From Dasyornis broadbenti (lineage: Eukaryota > Chordata > Aves > Passeriformes > Dasyornithidae): a stretch of 64,000 bases of DNA. The notes beneath the pieces are model-generated. The model was not told the origin of the DNA and did no database searches. It worked only from the letters and a program-made list of their open reading frames with translations. Shown piece after piece: positions 37,847-50,285 of the stretch. Both the position numbers and the translations under genes were made by a program. How positions within the stretch are numbered: the stretch's first letter is position 1; every line of letters begins with the position of its first letter. Location of the stretch: contig VZRN01006300.1 in NCBI GenBank assembly GCA_013397935.1, positions 510,329 through 574,328 on the forward strand. The letters run 5' to 3'.

Positions 37847-40800
37847 GGCAGAGTATCCATGTCCCTTCAGCCTATCACAGCCACGGGCTTTGCACTGAAC
37901 GTGCAGCAGCAGCATCTCCCCCTCCTCCCACAGCTCCTCCAAAATATACTTCACAAAGAAAGCTCCTCGAAAGGCAGCTGGATCTGGCCAAGAAACAGAC
38001 ATTGCCTACATTAACTGTGCAGTGCCGTGTGTTTTCTTCCATGAGCTCCATTCACAAGTTCATTAGCAGTGAGTGTCTGATCACATGCTCCCCGTCTGTG
38101 CTGCACACTCCGGGACATTTCTGCTGAGGCTGCTGCTGTAAAAGCAAGTGCTTTGATCCACTTCTGTGAAATATTATTGCCAGGAAAGAAACACAGATAT
38201 GGTTGAAGTACTACTCAAGGGACTGCAAGCTCTGAGCAGGTATATAGCTGTGGCATTAACATCCCCAGATAAGCTTTATGCAACTTTTCCCAGCTTCTCC
38301 CTCTCATCATATGCACACTTAAAAGCAATACGAAGTGTTCAAGAGTCGTTTTCCTATTCTAAAAGTTTTATGTGGATTTCTCTTTCCAGGATGAATCCAG
38401 GTTACTTCCTGTCCTTTTTAGTTTGTTCAAGTTAATCTAAAAAAATATACTATCAGCATTTCATAGTCCTAAACACTTATACCCAGGTAGTGTGGCAGAT
38501 TTGGGACAATCATTGCTCTCAGACCAGTCTCCAGTCCACTGCTGTATTACAGCCAACCTGTTTGTGAAGAAGGAAAAAGTCCCAGCTTTTTGAAACTGTC
38601 ATGACTGTGTTTGCTCTTCTAGCATTAGAAGACCAACGACAACTCTGCTACAATTCTGGAAGAGTCTATTCAAAATAAAAACAGGACTAAACTCCCCAGG
38701 TGAGCTTGCTGATGCCATTGCACTTGTTGTGCCAGATGTTATCCTATGATCTGACTTCCATTTCCAGTGCCACAGTTGGCTGCTGTAATGATTAGTCTTG
38801 AAAAGCATCAAGAAATCCCAGAGTCAATTGCCACAGGCTTTCAGATATTTTCCATTGCAAATCAATTCCTGAGTGCACATGGTTACACTCTAGACATATT
38901 GGGACCCCACAGGAAAACAAGTGTTTTGGAGACTTTACCTATTTTTTTTTTTTTCTCCCCTGAATTTGACTGAAAAGGCTGAAAATTCAAAATTTTTTGT
39001 GAGGGTATAAGTGGTGCAAAAATTGAAGTGGTCTCTAGCAAACTTAGAGATAACTGAAATTTCACTTCAATGTTTCATCCAAATGGCTTGCAAAAGGTAA
39101 ACAACTTTCTAAGGAACTTAAAAATCGAAACTAAAATTAGGATTGGAGTATTAAAATGCTGGTTTAATCAGTGTTGAAATACAACCTCAAAGTAACCTGA
39201 TGTGGTTTTATTTCTCTGTTGTATCTGTAAAGCTTGCTGTGAAGAGGTAATAGTCACATTTTCAATTAAAATATTTCTTTCTTTAATTTCTCAGGAATAG
39301 AAAGGAAATAGAGTGTGAAGGTACAACAGGCAAGCTGGAAAAGGAGAATTAAATGCCCTTCTAAATAGCATGTTCCACGCCTCTCCAGCAATTCTAGAAA
39401 TTCTTCTTGCTCATACTAGTTTCATAATTCTCATAATCAACTCTGTTGGCAATACACAAATCTTTGTTTAGCAGAAGCTTTCTGTGGTGAACAAAAGCAA
39501 GATCACTAAATTTTCTATCATAGCTGCTGGCTAAGTCAGGTCTGATGTAGCCCTGTGAATTTGTTCCAGATCCTTCGGACTGCTCTTTCACAGAGAACTT
39601 CATTTACTGCTGAAACACAATGAACAGAGACTCCCCCTTTACTGCCAAACTGTTCCAAAATTTAAAATGCCAGTGTGTGATAAATAACAAATGATCCCAG
39701 AAGGTAAACTCAGAAGGTTTGAAGGCTGGGGCTTGTTGGTAAAGCAACCAACAGACCTATTATTCACAGATAACAAGAAACAAGTTTCCATATGTTTTTG
39801 CACACGGAGGTCACCCTGATGATGATACATAAATGATGCTGTGCCTAAGCAGTAATGGCACCGATTTATTGCCATTACTGAACTCTTTGGTTTGCAAACA
39901 AGGTGGGAGAGAGGCTGTGTTTGAACAGGAGGATCCAGCACAGCACCAGAAAATGAAGCAAACAATATGTGTTATCAGTCACTGCAGTCCCATTGCCAGT
40001 CTGTGTGCAAAGACATGGATCAAAACAGAGGGGATTAAACAGTTTGTACCCACTTTCTAGCAGCTTTCACCTCTTCCACCACTGTACAATGCAGGTTAGA
40101 AATGAAATGGCAATTTCCCCATGCTTTTTGTCCAATTATGATTACATGGTTCTACTCCCAACTTTGTTTTTCCCTCACCTGAATAGCCTGAAACTCTTCT
40201 AGTGCTGACCTTGTGGTGTGGCTCTAGGTATTAAATTTGATGAAGATGTGTCTGTGCTGAACCTGAGCCTTACCTTGTTTGAACAAACTTGTTCTGAGCT
40301 ATAACATGAAGGGCTTTAAATTAACTCAGATATACTCAGTATCTTAGATATTGAGAAAATAATTTGAAACAATTAGGAATCTAGCACAATATTTGTGCCT
40401 GATTTCCACACTTGTCAAAGGAACAGTCAGTGTTGCCTGTGCATAAGGAAAAACACTGGTTTGTTGTATTTGCTTTACTCTGTGTCTGTAGTTTGATGAT
40501 GCTATTTGGAGGCTGCAGGCATTTATTTCCAGTTGTCCTTGCTGTTGCTCCTTCAAAAAGAGAACGGTAGTAGAACCGTATCTTTGACTTTCTTTCCCCC
40601 CTCCCCAGTATATTCTTCCATTAATGTAAAAATAGTAGTAACAGAAAATTATCTGTAGGAAGGTAAAAGAAAGACAAAAAAAAAGATAATCACTCAGATG
40701 TACTGGAATGAAAAGCCCTTGTATGTTCCACATACAAGGTCCAAATCTGCATAAGCATAAAGATGAGATAAGAAAGAAGAGAAAATTATAGCTAAAATGC

Positions 40801-42084
40801 ATAACAAAGAGTTTTCTAGTTAAAACAGAAGATATATTTCCTTTGGAAGAAAATAAGAATTAAATAAAGCCTTCAGACACAAATAGATGGATTACTTGCA
40901 ACGTATGAGGATAAAACCTAAGTCTCCTGCAGAACATAAGTAGACTTTGCAATAGATTAGCCAGGAGATGAATCTCAGACAGAGCTGACAAACTGGGAAA
41001 GTAACTATCCTCTCTTTTCATAAGTATTTTATGTGTGACTTGTTTTCCCTGTTCAGTTCCTATTACTGGCTGTGCGAACATGTGAAGGTAAACCAAAGAA
41101 AGAGAAAAAGGAACTGCTAACAAAGTGAAAATGGACACAGACTCACACACGCAGTTTCAGAGGAGTTAATGTACCATTTACTGGATTGAGGCAGCCTGAG
41201 CATATTACTCTTATGGAAGCAAGCCTACAGAAAAGAGAGGTTGTGATGAACTGAAAAAGTGTCAACAGAAAAACTGACAGGCTGTGAAGAGTCACAGAGA
41301 CAGTGAGAGCAGGCTGCAATCACAGTAGGCAGACTCCTCCAATACAGAGACAGGAAGAGCTTCTGCTGTGAGCTGAGATGTGCTTACCTAGGGGTGTAGG
41401 CACTGCCAGGGCACTCGTCCAGCCATGTATTGCTCACAGAGAGAGTGTTCTCAAGCATTGACTGCTGTGAGCTTCACAGAAACTGTGGCTGATAGATGAA
41501 CTGCTTTGAGGCCTTAAATGTGCTGTGAAGACCTCATGTTAGAAAAGCAAGTTAGAGCAGTTAGTTTGTGAATGGAATAACCCACTGTGTGGGTGAAAAG
41601 ACAGACCCAGGTGAGGCATGAGGAATAAAGATGGCTTGAGATACAGAGGGAACATAATACAGTGCTTGTTCTTGAGCAAGTGATTTGTTTGGATCACTGT
41701 TTACAAAGATCCAAGATCACATAAGGCTTGGTCAAGAAGGTATTTTGCCACTGTGACTAATACCTTGTCACAAGAGCCATGCATTACCATGCCCTACTTG
41801 CAATAAGTTTGGAAGAGCATTTGCCACTAATATAAGACTTGAGTAATTCTTGAAAGGATGAGAACATCACTAGAGTCTCTTCATAAGGAGCATGTTGGTG
41901 CCCAGCTGTCTGAGATTACAGCAAGTACTATGGCAAAGGATCACACCAATGTTTCTTGCCCTTCCTGTCAGCTTTGCTGCAAAAGTGTCTTTGGCTCCTC
42001 TTCAGTCTGGGCTAACACAAGCACCTTTCCAGAAAAGACTAATGCAAAGCTTCAGGAGACCTTATGCTTAGTAGAGCATGTTGG
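37847..42084. other. Intergenic, left part of the DDC-GRB10 interval
   Basis: Upstream flank of the proximal DDC promoter. No protein gene, CR1 or RNA gene was recognised. The 152-codon frame at 40344-40802 (minus) has no resemblance to a known protein. Part of 41.2-42.1 kb may belong to the neighbouring LTR-like element. Confidence 0.55.
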
Positions 42085-42517
42085 AGAAGTTCATGGAGGA
42101 CTGTCTCCTGTGGGAGGGACCCTACACTGGAGCAGGGGAAGGACTCCTCTCCCTGAGCAGCGGGAGAAACAGTATGTGATGAACTGACCATAGGCCTGAG
42201 TCCCTGTCTCCCATTACTGCTAGGGAAGGAGACATAGAGCTTGGGAGGGAGGAAGGGGTGGGGTGAAGGTGTTTTAAAAATTTATTTTACTTCTCATTAT
42301 CCTGCTCTGATTTTGTTAATAAAGAATTCAGTTAATATCCTCAATTCAAGCCTGTTTTGCCCATGATTATATTTGATGAGTGATGTTTCCCAGTCCTTAT
42401 CTCTACCCAGGAGCGCTTGTTTATATTTTCTCTCCCCTGTCCAGCTGTGGAGGGGAGTAAATGACAGAGAGGCTTTGGTGGGTGCTGGCTTCCAGTCAGG
42501 GTCAACTCACTACACAC
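42085..42517 (+). mobile_element. Avian endogenous-retrovirus LTR-like segment (probable solo LTR, decayed)
   Basis: The block from about 42105 (CACTGGAGCAGGGGAAGGAC) through TTATCCTGCTCTGATTTTGT and CTCTCCCCTGTCCAGCTG, ending GGTCAACTCACTACA, matches the layout of a common bird LTR. AATAAA lies at 42318-42323, as expected for the R region of an LTR. No gag, pol or env reading frame was seen on either side. The 5' limit is uncertain and could reach into 41.2-42.1 kb. Confidence 0.55.
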
Positions 42518-45500
42518 CTATCACAAAATGACAACTCTAGAAAACTGAGAGGGAGCTGTATCTTCCACATGCACAGGTCTCCCTGGTCATGGACACACAT
42601 TCACAAGTGAAGTGATGAGTAATGTAACGTTTGCTCCCTTCTGCTCTGGGTTATTGTCTTTGCCTCAGTGCTGGGAGTAATATATGTACACAGCCCACCT
42701 GCTTGAGTGCAGGAAGATGCATTTACACTAAGATGAGGCTTTCCATTGGAGCCATGTGACCCTGGTCCTGACTCCTGGCAATATAACCAATTGGTTAGCA
42801 TAACCAATGCCATTTCCTAAGACAAACAGTCATAATATGTAAGTCTGCTGGCCACATATCACCTCCTTCTCTTTTCCCCTTTTCAACACTGTAGTTGTCA
42901 CCAAGATGTGATGAGCCCCATTACAGAACAGCCAGATCCCCGGTTAGCATTGTGAAAAAACTATTTGCCCATGCAGGACCAGTGCCAGGATGTGGTGACA
43001 ACTGTAATAGAATGCAGAAAACTAACAGTACATGAGATACTGACTATAAATCAAACAGCTGCAACTCCTGATGATGGACAGCAAAACCCATGATCCCCTA
43101 GTGGTCTGGGACACAATCACTGCCGTCTTCTTCCTCTGAAGACTGAGTGAATCATATTCTCCTGGGTAAAGTCTGATCCTGATTATGATTATTTTATCAT
43201 GCACAGATTACGAAGAATTTGACACAATCTGCAGAGGGTCCAACTGACTAAGTGTACATAATTAAAGACTCTAGAGAGTAAGAAAGATACACTCATTCCT
43301 AGGAATTTTGCTTAACTAAAGTATAATTCATAAAAACTTTGTGCAACAATAAACTACACTAAATCCTAAAAATGCAGATAACAATAAACTCTGCTGAAAA
43401 TTAAGTGTTTAATTGTAGTAATAAATGTCTAATTGCACCTAAAACCCTGTGGCAAATTCTCACTCTACCAAGGATCCCTAAAAGAAATCTGCCTGTCCCT
43501 GTGACATTAGGTGACAGAGCCACCAAGTGTTCACAAGCTCCATCCTGCCAACTCCATAAGAAAGACAATCATCTCCAGCTAGGAGGAAAAACAGTGAGCC
43601 AGGAAAGATAACAGCTTAAGCAGGTAGCTTCACCACAGTGCAGCCAGCCATCTCCTCACTCAGAACAGCTTGCCATCTGTTCTCCTTATGATCTTGTTCA
43701 CTTCCACACCTCAGATAATCACAGCTTCCACATTATCATTAGGAGAGACAGGCTCTCATTCAGCAAGGATTTACTGGCAGAGACAGGCAGTTAAATAAGA
43801 AGGACAGTACAATGTACTCATTACATTTGTTCTCAGAGGCCTTAGTTCAAGCTCTCGCTTTCAAGTACAGATGCAAGTTTTTGCCATATGCTGTGAAATT
43901 CTGGGTAAGTTCTGAGAGGAATTTTCCATAAAATATTTTGCTAGAAAGGGTTGTTCTCTTCCAGCTTATTTTTCTGTGCTACCACGTTTGGCTCCAGCTG
44001 GATTTCGAATCCAAACAGCCTAAACCTAGGCAAGGTTTAAAGTGGCAGCACCCTCTGTCAGACCTCTGGCAGTGTTTGTCTCTGGTCAGAGGCACAAATT
44101 TTGAACCTCTCTATGCTGAGGTCAGATGGTGCCAGTTTAAAAGTAAACTGTTTTTATAGTAGTCTGATATTCTGCATAGTCCTTGGAAAGACAGTCTAGG
44201 AAACTTGGAAATTTGATTTTTCTGTTTTCTCCCTTCCAGCCAGTGTTAAAAAAACACTCTGTCTTTTATTTAAGAGTGATCTTGGTCTGTGTAGTCTTAA
44301 GAGACATCTCTTCCACCTCTACCACCAGGCTAACTTTTGTTAGCAGGAAGTGGTTAAGAAATGTCATTTTTCACTCTTTTTCAGTGCTCAGAGAACACAA
44401 AAGGGTGTGAATATGCTTAGGGAAGGAGAGTCACTACCACATTTTATGTTACATACTTTGCAAAATACCGTGATGTGAGATAACTTACCTGCCCATAACT
44501 TCTGCTGAATTTTAGGGGATATTTTCAGTTTCTCTTTCAACAACAGACCAGTCTAAACTTATTACTGTTGCCCATTGAAGCGAAAAGTAAGAAAACTGCT
44601 ATGTATCTGCTCTCCCTGACTTGTGTATGATTTTAAAGCAGTTAATATTTTACATTGGTTGCTAATTTTCTTTCTTAATATGTATGCTCAGCATGTAAAA
44701 TCATACTAATCATTCATAAAATTATGATTTATTTACTTTATCTTACACAATAATAAACTCATAAAACCTAGGTCAGGACTCTACATTTTATGTGACTGTA
44801 GTTTTCAAGAATAATAATTGAGGAAATTAATTTACTATATAAAAAAATTTAAGCTTAACTCAAGATTCTTCAGCTGTGACTACAATGCACATCAACCACA
44901 TTCCAATCCTACAACACTGCTAAGATAAAAGAAATAACTCAAAGCGTTGTTAAACAAAGGATGAATTACATGATCTCCTTACTTCGCATCCACTGAAGAA
45001 AAGCCCATGAAAAACAGTGTTATACTCTTTTCAACGGATACTTACAAAGAAGAGTTGGTTTCTACCAATCCTAGAATAGCAAGCTGTCACCAAAAAGCCT
45101 GGCAGTATTTCTGGATGCTCAAGACAATACAGTTCTCTTCAGCTCTCCAGCTTTCAGTTCTGCTGGCTGCTACTGCTGCTACCCAGGAAGACAAGCTGTA
45201 AAACTGTGATGACAAGGTGACCAAAGCATTCTCAACTAGCAAGTGGAAGAAGATTGGGGAATAAGGGATCCAGAACCTGTGTTAAGACTCAAAACATTTG
45301 CTATGGTTCTGCCTGTTGAATTTGAAATAGAGATAGATGGAGCTGTGGGTTTTCTCACAGTGAAACCACTCACATCCTCATAAGACATCTAAAATCAATT
45401 TTTTTTCCCGTGAAAAATGGGCTGAACATTGTGCCTGGGATCAAAATGGGAGTGTAGAGGCCCTGTGCAGTGAAGAAGGGAATGATGTACAAATTACAGC

Positions 45501-48500
45501 AGGGGACACAGCTTCCTGTACTCACAGCTCAGTTACGCTCCATCATCTAGCACTACCTATTTCATATTTCTCTTTATGTTTGTCCTGTTAAATATCTATT
45601 GAATAAGCCATTCACATTCATAACATTTCCTGTTTGGTTGAAAAGACACAAGGATAACCTTCCTGCTTCTATATCTATGTTAGTTCTATTTTCCTTCCAG
45701 CTTCCTTTTATAGGTGCTTTTCTTGATAAAAATAATGTTTTAGCCTGCTTTGGATACAACAAATTTTGATTCATCATCTTAGCAATTTCAAAACATCTCC
45801 ACTTCTTATCAGAGGCTTCTGTTGCTAAAGTAACTACCAGTTGTCTGTAGGAGCTGTATTTTTTCAAAAAAACCCCACTAATTCTCTCCTGAAAACAAGT
45901 ACTGGATTCACTTCTAATATGGAGTTGTGCTGAGCATTAGAAACCGCAAAAACATGACAAATCAAAACCTGGTGGCTAGGTCAACAGTATTAGATGTGAT
46001 AATCTTTGTATTGTAATTATGTTGTAACAACATGATGCAAGAACATTCAAAGCTTCAGAATAACAAACACCTTTCTTCACACAACTTTTTTTTGGAATTT
46101 ATGCACCAAACATATGTACACTAAAAATAAATAATTAAAAGCAATTTGCAACAAAGAGCCTCCATAGCCTCATTCTTGCAATGGAACTTGATGTTTGGAA
46201 CAAGCTAGATAAATTAAAGATATGTCAATATGTCTTTCCTAGTAAAGCAGCACAAACAAGCCTATATGTCCATCAAAGAACCTGCAGAACATCAGGATCA
46301 TTTTAGATTTCAAAACCAATGAAACATTCAAATTAGGCATGATTTTCTAAATAAAACGGTAACCAAAAAGTGGTTTTTTAAACAGCCATTATCAACAGCA
46401 GGATAAATAAGAACAGGTGAGAAAGAAGACACTAACACACAGTACTTACTGATCTGTAATAACATTTTTTATTTTGTAAGATTAATAACACTGGCTTCCC
46501 TATACCACCTTTAATATCTTACTTCTGCCAGCTATGAAATTTTGCCCCAATTTATGTGCCTTTAAAGTAACTATTCACAAACAGGCATTACATCAAAAAT
46601 TGTTGCTCTAAAAGGGCACAATGTATTTTTGAGAAATATATATTCAAAACTATAAGAAATCTGCTCTTGAAAAATTAGAAAAACATCATCCAAAGGAACT
46701 TTCAGAATAAAGCAAAAGCTGTACCAAAGAAGACATTTTTTTGTCTTATTTTCTTTTTAACCTTGAAAGGAAACATGAGAAAGCCACAATAGTAGCAAAT
46801 AACTAGTTCATCACTCAATCTAAAAGTCATTTAAGGACTAGTACACAATTAAGTAATTACTGGGCTGAACAGAACAGCAGTCAACATGGCAACAAATTAC
46901 TGCAATGATAAATTNNNNNNNNNNNNNNNNNNNNNNNNNNNNNTTTTTTTTAGAAAAAGGAAAATTAAACAGACAAAAAATATGTTTGTATCTCAGATTT
47001 TTTGAATAGTGCTAGAATGGAAATCACCCAAAGACAGGAACATACTCATTAGGACGTACAATAGAAATATGTATCAATAACCTTGAAAAGGAGGAGGTAG
47101 AGGTAGGCGTAAGAACAACCCAGGGCACGAATTCACACAACAGTTGTGTGCCGTGGGCAGATATTCTTGAGATCAGCCTTATAACTAGCTGAGCTGCTGA
47201 TGCAGCTACAGAGAATCCTCACACTTACAAACAATCATAATAATGCATTCCATTTTTTGTGCCTTATCTTTCATTAGCACAAAACACATTTGGAAGGCTC
47301 TGAGTTTTACTTTTTGAATTTAAACTTTTCATTATAACAAATGCCATTTTCAGCAGCCTAGCACAGCAATAGGCCCCTATCCCAGCAGGTGTGGCAGGTC
47401 TCAGGATGTGGTCCTGCAATACTTGTTCAAGAATCAACATTTTTGTACCTGGTCTCCAGATACCCAAAGAGAATGGCACAACATGGGCCCGTTTAAAAGC
47501 TGGCAGGGCAGGCACATGAGGAGACAAGTCATTGCCTCCGTGAACAGTGCCAAGAAAAAAATCCTGGCATGTGCAAGGCAACAGAAAACAGGAGAGGGAG
47601 TGTGTGAGGCACCTGTCATGTTAGCAACCAGCAAATAAAGGACTTCTGAGAGTCTGAAAAGATCTTGTAAGAGAAGCTTAACATATATAAGCATGTACTT
47701 ACATACCCACCTAAGTAAAGGCTGTATGTCATTAGCCTCAACAAAGAAGGAATGAATAGCTAAATACCGAAATAAATTCTAGTATGAATATTAAAAAAAG
47801 GATTCTAGGGACAGATGCCAACATTAAATATAAATTTCCTTGGAGGGAGAAGAATAGTGAAGAAACAGAAAATTATGCCATGAGAAAAAGAGATTAAAAT
47901 GCTAAAAAAACACTAAAAATAGAAAACCACGGCAGTATGCGTAACATGTGCATCCAGTCAGAGGTTGCTGGTTTTTCCCGCTTGCTCAGGCCAGGGCCCT
48001 GCTGCACGCTAGTGACTGCCTGAGCTTGCCTGGCACTCTAGTTGGGGTGCAAAATGCTTTCTGTTTGAGTGTGCACATTCCTCAAAGCTAGGTTTATGCT
48101 GTTATTGTTTACAAAGCTTCTCAAAATCATAACGTTCACAAAGCTTTCTATTACATAGTAGGTTAATTTGAATTAATCAGTTGAACTGGTTAATTAAGGT
48201 GAACGAATAGCAAAAAATTTATTTGGTCACAGGACTTCTATTTCTGGGCAATTGTAGTTCTATATCTACATTTGTTATGAAGTTTGACTTCATACACCAG
48301 TTTATCATTGGTCCTTAACAGTAATAGTGTTAGGCAGTCACGCAGAGGTTTTCAAGCTCTCATAATCAAGTATTTTCTCTGATTCTACATTGTGATATTA
48401 AGTTTTATTTACACATTATTTTGGAAAATTATTGATATGAAGGGATTTTCCTCATAGATTAATATCATCACTAATTTATTAATCTTTTAATAATTAATAT

Positions 48501-48742
48501 TTTACTATTTAATATGAAGATGTCTGTAACACCTTCCTAGTTTCTACTTCTCATGAGGGATGTTTCAAAAAGATATTCTCTAGACATAATTACTTTCTTT
48601 CCAAAAATCAATTCTTTTGTTCCCTGGGTGTTTCCTCTTGCAATGCAAAATCTGTAAAATTAGCTAGTCTTTTATACTTGGGAAGAAAATATTATCATCT
48701 TATGGAAAATCTTCAGTATGTATCGATAACCATGGGCAACAG
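42518..48742. other. Intergenic stretch with no recognised feature
   Basis: AT-rich sequence with an assembly gap at 46915-46943. Short open frames (for example 45574-45867 minus and 47264-47581 minus) show no known motif. No repeat family was recognised. Confidence 0.55.
46915..46943. other. Assembly gap (29 N)
   Basis: Run of N in intergenic sequence, followed by a T run; the cause is probably the same as for the other gap. Confidence 1.
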
Positions 48743-49165
48743 ACCACAGAACCACGGAATGGGTCAGGTTGGAAGGGACCACAGTGGGTCATCCCATGCC
48801 ATCCCACCTCCCTGATCAAGCAAGATCATCGCAGAGCACATGGCACAGAATTGCATCCAGATGATTTGTGAATAACTCCAGTGAGGGAGACTCCACAGCC
48901 TCTCTGGGCGATCTGTTCCAGAGCAAGGTTACGTGCACAGCAAAGAAGTTCTTCCTTATATTCAGGTGGAACGTTCCATGCATCAGTTTCTGCCCTTTCT
49001 TCTTGTCCTATTGTTCAGCACCACTGAGAAGAGCCTGGCTTCATTCTCCTGACACCCTCCCTTCAGATATTTATAGACATTCATGAGGTCCCCTCTCAGT
49101 TGTCTCTTCTCGAGACTGAACAGGCCCAGCTGCCTCAGTCTGTCCTCATAAGAAGAACACACAAT
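48743..49165 (-). mobile_element. CR1 LINE 3' portion
   Basis: The plus strand begins CCACAGAACCACGGAATGGG, the reverse of a CR1 3' terminus. The minus-strand translation includes RLRQLGLFSLEKRQLRGDLM and VYKYLKGGCQE, the conserved C-terminal end of the CR1 reverse-transcriptase polyprotein. About 420 bp, 5' truncated. Confidence 0.93.
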
Positions 49166-49624
49166 ACTCCTCTTTCTCTCCCACAAATTCTCTTAGATAT
49201 TAGTTTATCTTTTATTACAGTGCAGGCTTACTCATCATCTCCCATCTCAGACCTGTCACTACCCATCACTACAGCAAGTATTATTCCTCGTTCATTCTTT
49301 CTGAGTTCCATCTTAACCACAGTTCCTGCCAAGGAGGTCTCAGAGTCCTCTACTTCAGCTGCCTAAAATATAAGCAAGTTGCAACACCTGGGGGCTTTTA
49401 TATTTGTGAGATATAAAAATTTGCAGTGAAAGGGTATCATTCCACCATCCTATCATCTCCCTCCCCCCTCTTCTTTTTTCCTATTAAAGATGCAGCCATA
49501 GGAACTGGGGAGGAGAGCTAGGAATGCCACATCTTGAATAGTCAGTACAGAGTTGCAGGAAGCTCAGTACAAATAACCTGAAGTAACAGAGGATACAGTG
49601 AAGGCTAAGAAGTCTTAAGGGTCA

Positions 49625-50285
49625 AACTTAGTCTAACCAATCTTGGTGGCACTGTTGGATGAAAACCTCTGTTTAATAAGTAGCATGATCGAGAATAGCA
49701 AGAAATTTGGATCCACTAAGAACAATTTGGAGAATTATAGGAAAAATATTCTAGTGACTTTTGATCAATTGTTGGAACATTTCTGGAATATTCAATATTG
49801 TCACTTTCAAAAAGACTTCAGTGCCTTCCTGGAGTGTAAGAGAAGATTTCTCTTCAACGGCACTTATGCTGTCCTCTAGGGAAGATTCAAATGAGTGGGC
49901 CTGGTTAGCTTTGAAAACAGAGGAACATGAAGAAAACTAAGGAAAGGATAAGTGAACGAAAGAGCACAGGGAGAAGACAAAGAACTTCTTTCTGTTTTTC
50001 AAATTCTAAAAGCCCAAGAGGGACTACTTCGGAAATTAAAGATAGCACATTAAAAACAGACAGAATTAAACACTTTTTCACATCATGTGTGGTTAAACTG
50101 CAGAAAATATAATTACCACAGGAAGAACTAAAGTCAAGAACTCAGCAAGATTCTGATGGGTTTGTAGATGTATAAGGATATCAAACATATCAAAAGCAAT
50201 TTAAAACTGCTGGAAGGCACATGTATTTCTTCAGGGAAAACTGTCCAAGCATTTTAAAACTGCACAAAGATATGTGCTAATCAGA
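49625..50285 (+). mobile_element. Probable old CR1/L3-like LINE remnant
   Basis: Translated pieces read DSTLKTDRIKHFFTSCVVKL around 50040-50100, followed out of frame by segments similar to the extreme C-terminal region seen in old amniote CR1/L3 elements. The upstream part (49640-49880) may belong to the same copy. Highly decayed; assignment by eye only. Confidence 0.4.

Noticed and set aside
37718..38002. 94-codon minus-strand frame over the DDC promoter as an alternative protein start
   Set aside because: The stretch contains the TATA box and ends at a splice donor within a presumed 5'UTR exon; translation through it shows no similarity to DDC, which has its own strong ATG in exon 2.
40344..40802. 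152-codon minus-strand frame
   Set aside because: Hydrophobic, Phe/Tyr/Leu-rich translation typical of AT-rich non-coding DNA; no motif and no convincing exon structure.
45574..45867. 97-codon minus-strand frame
   Set aside because: No recognised domain, repeat or splice context; treated as chance.
49100..49366. 88-codon plus-strand frame
   Set aside because: It overlaps the CR1 copy on the opposite strand; it is a shadow frame.
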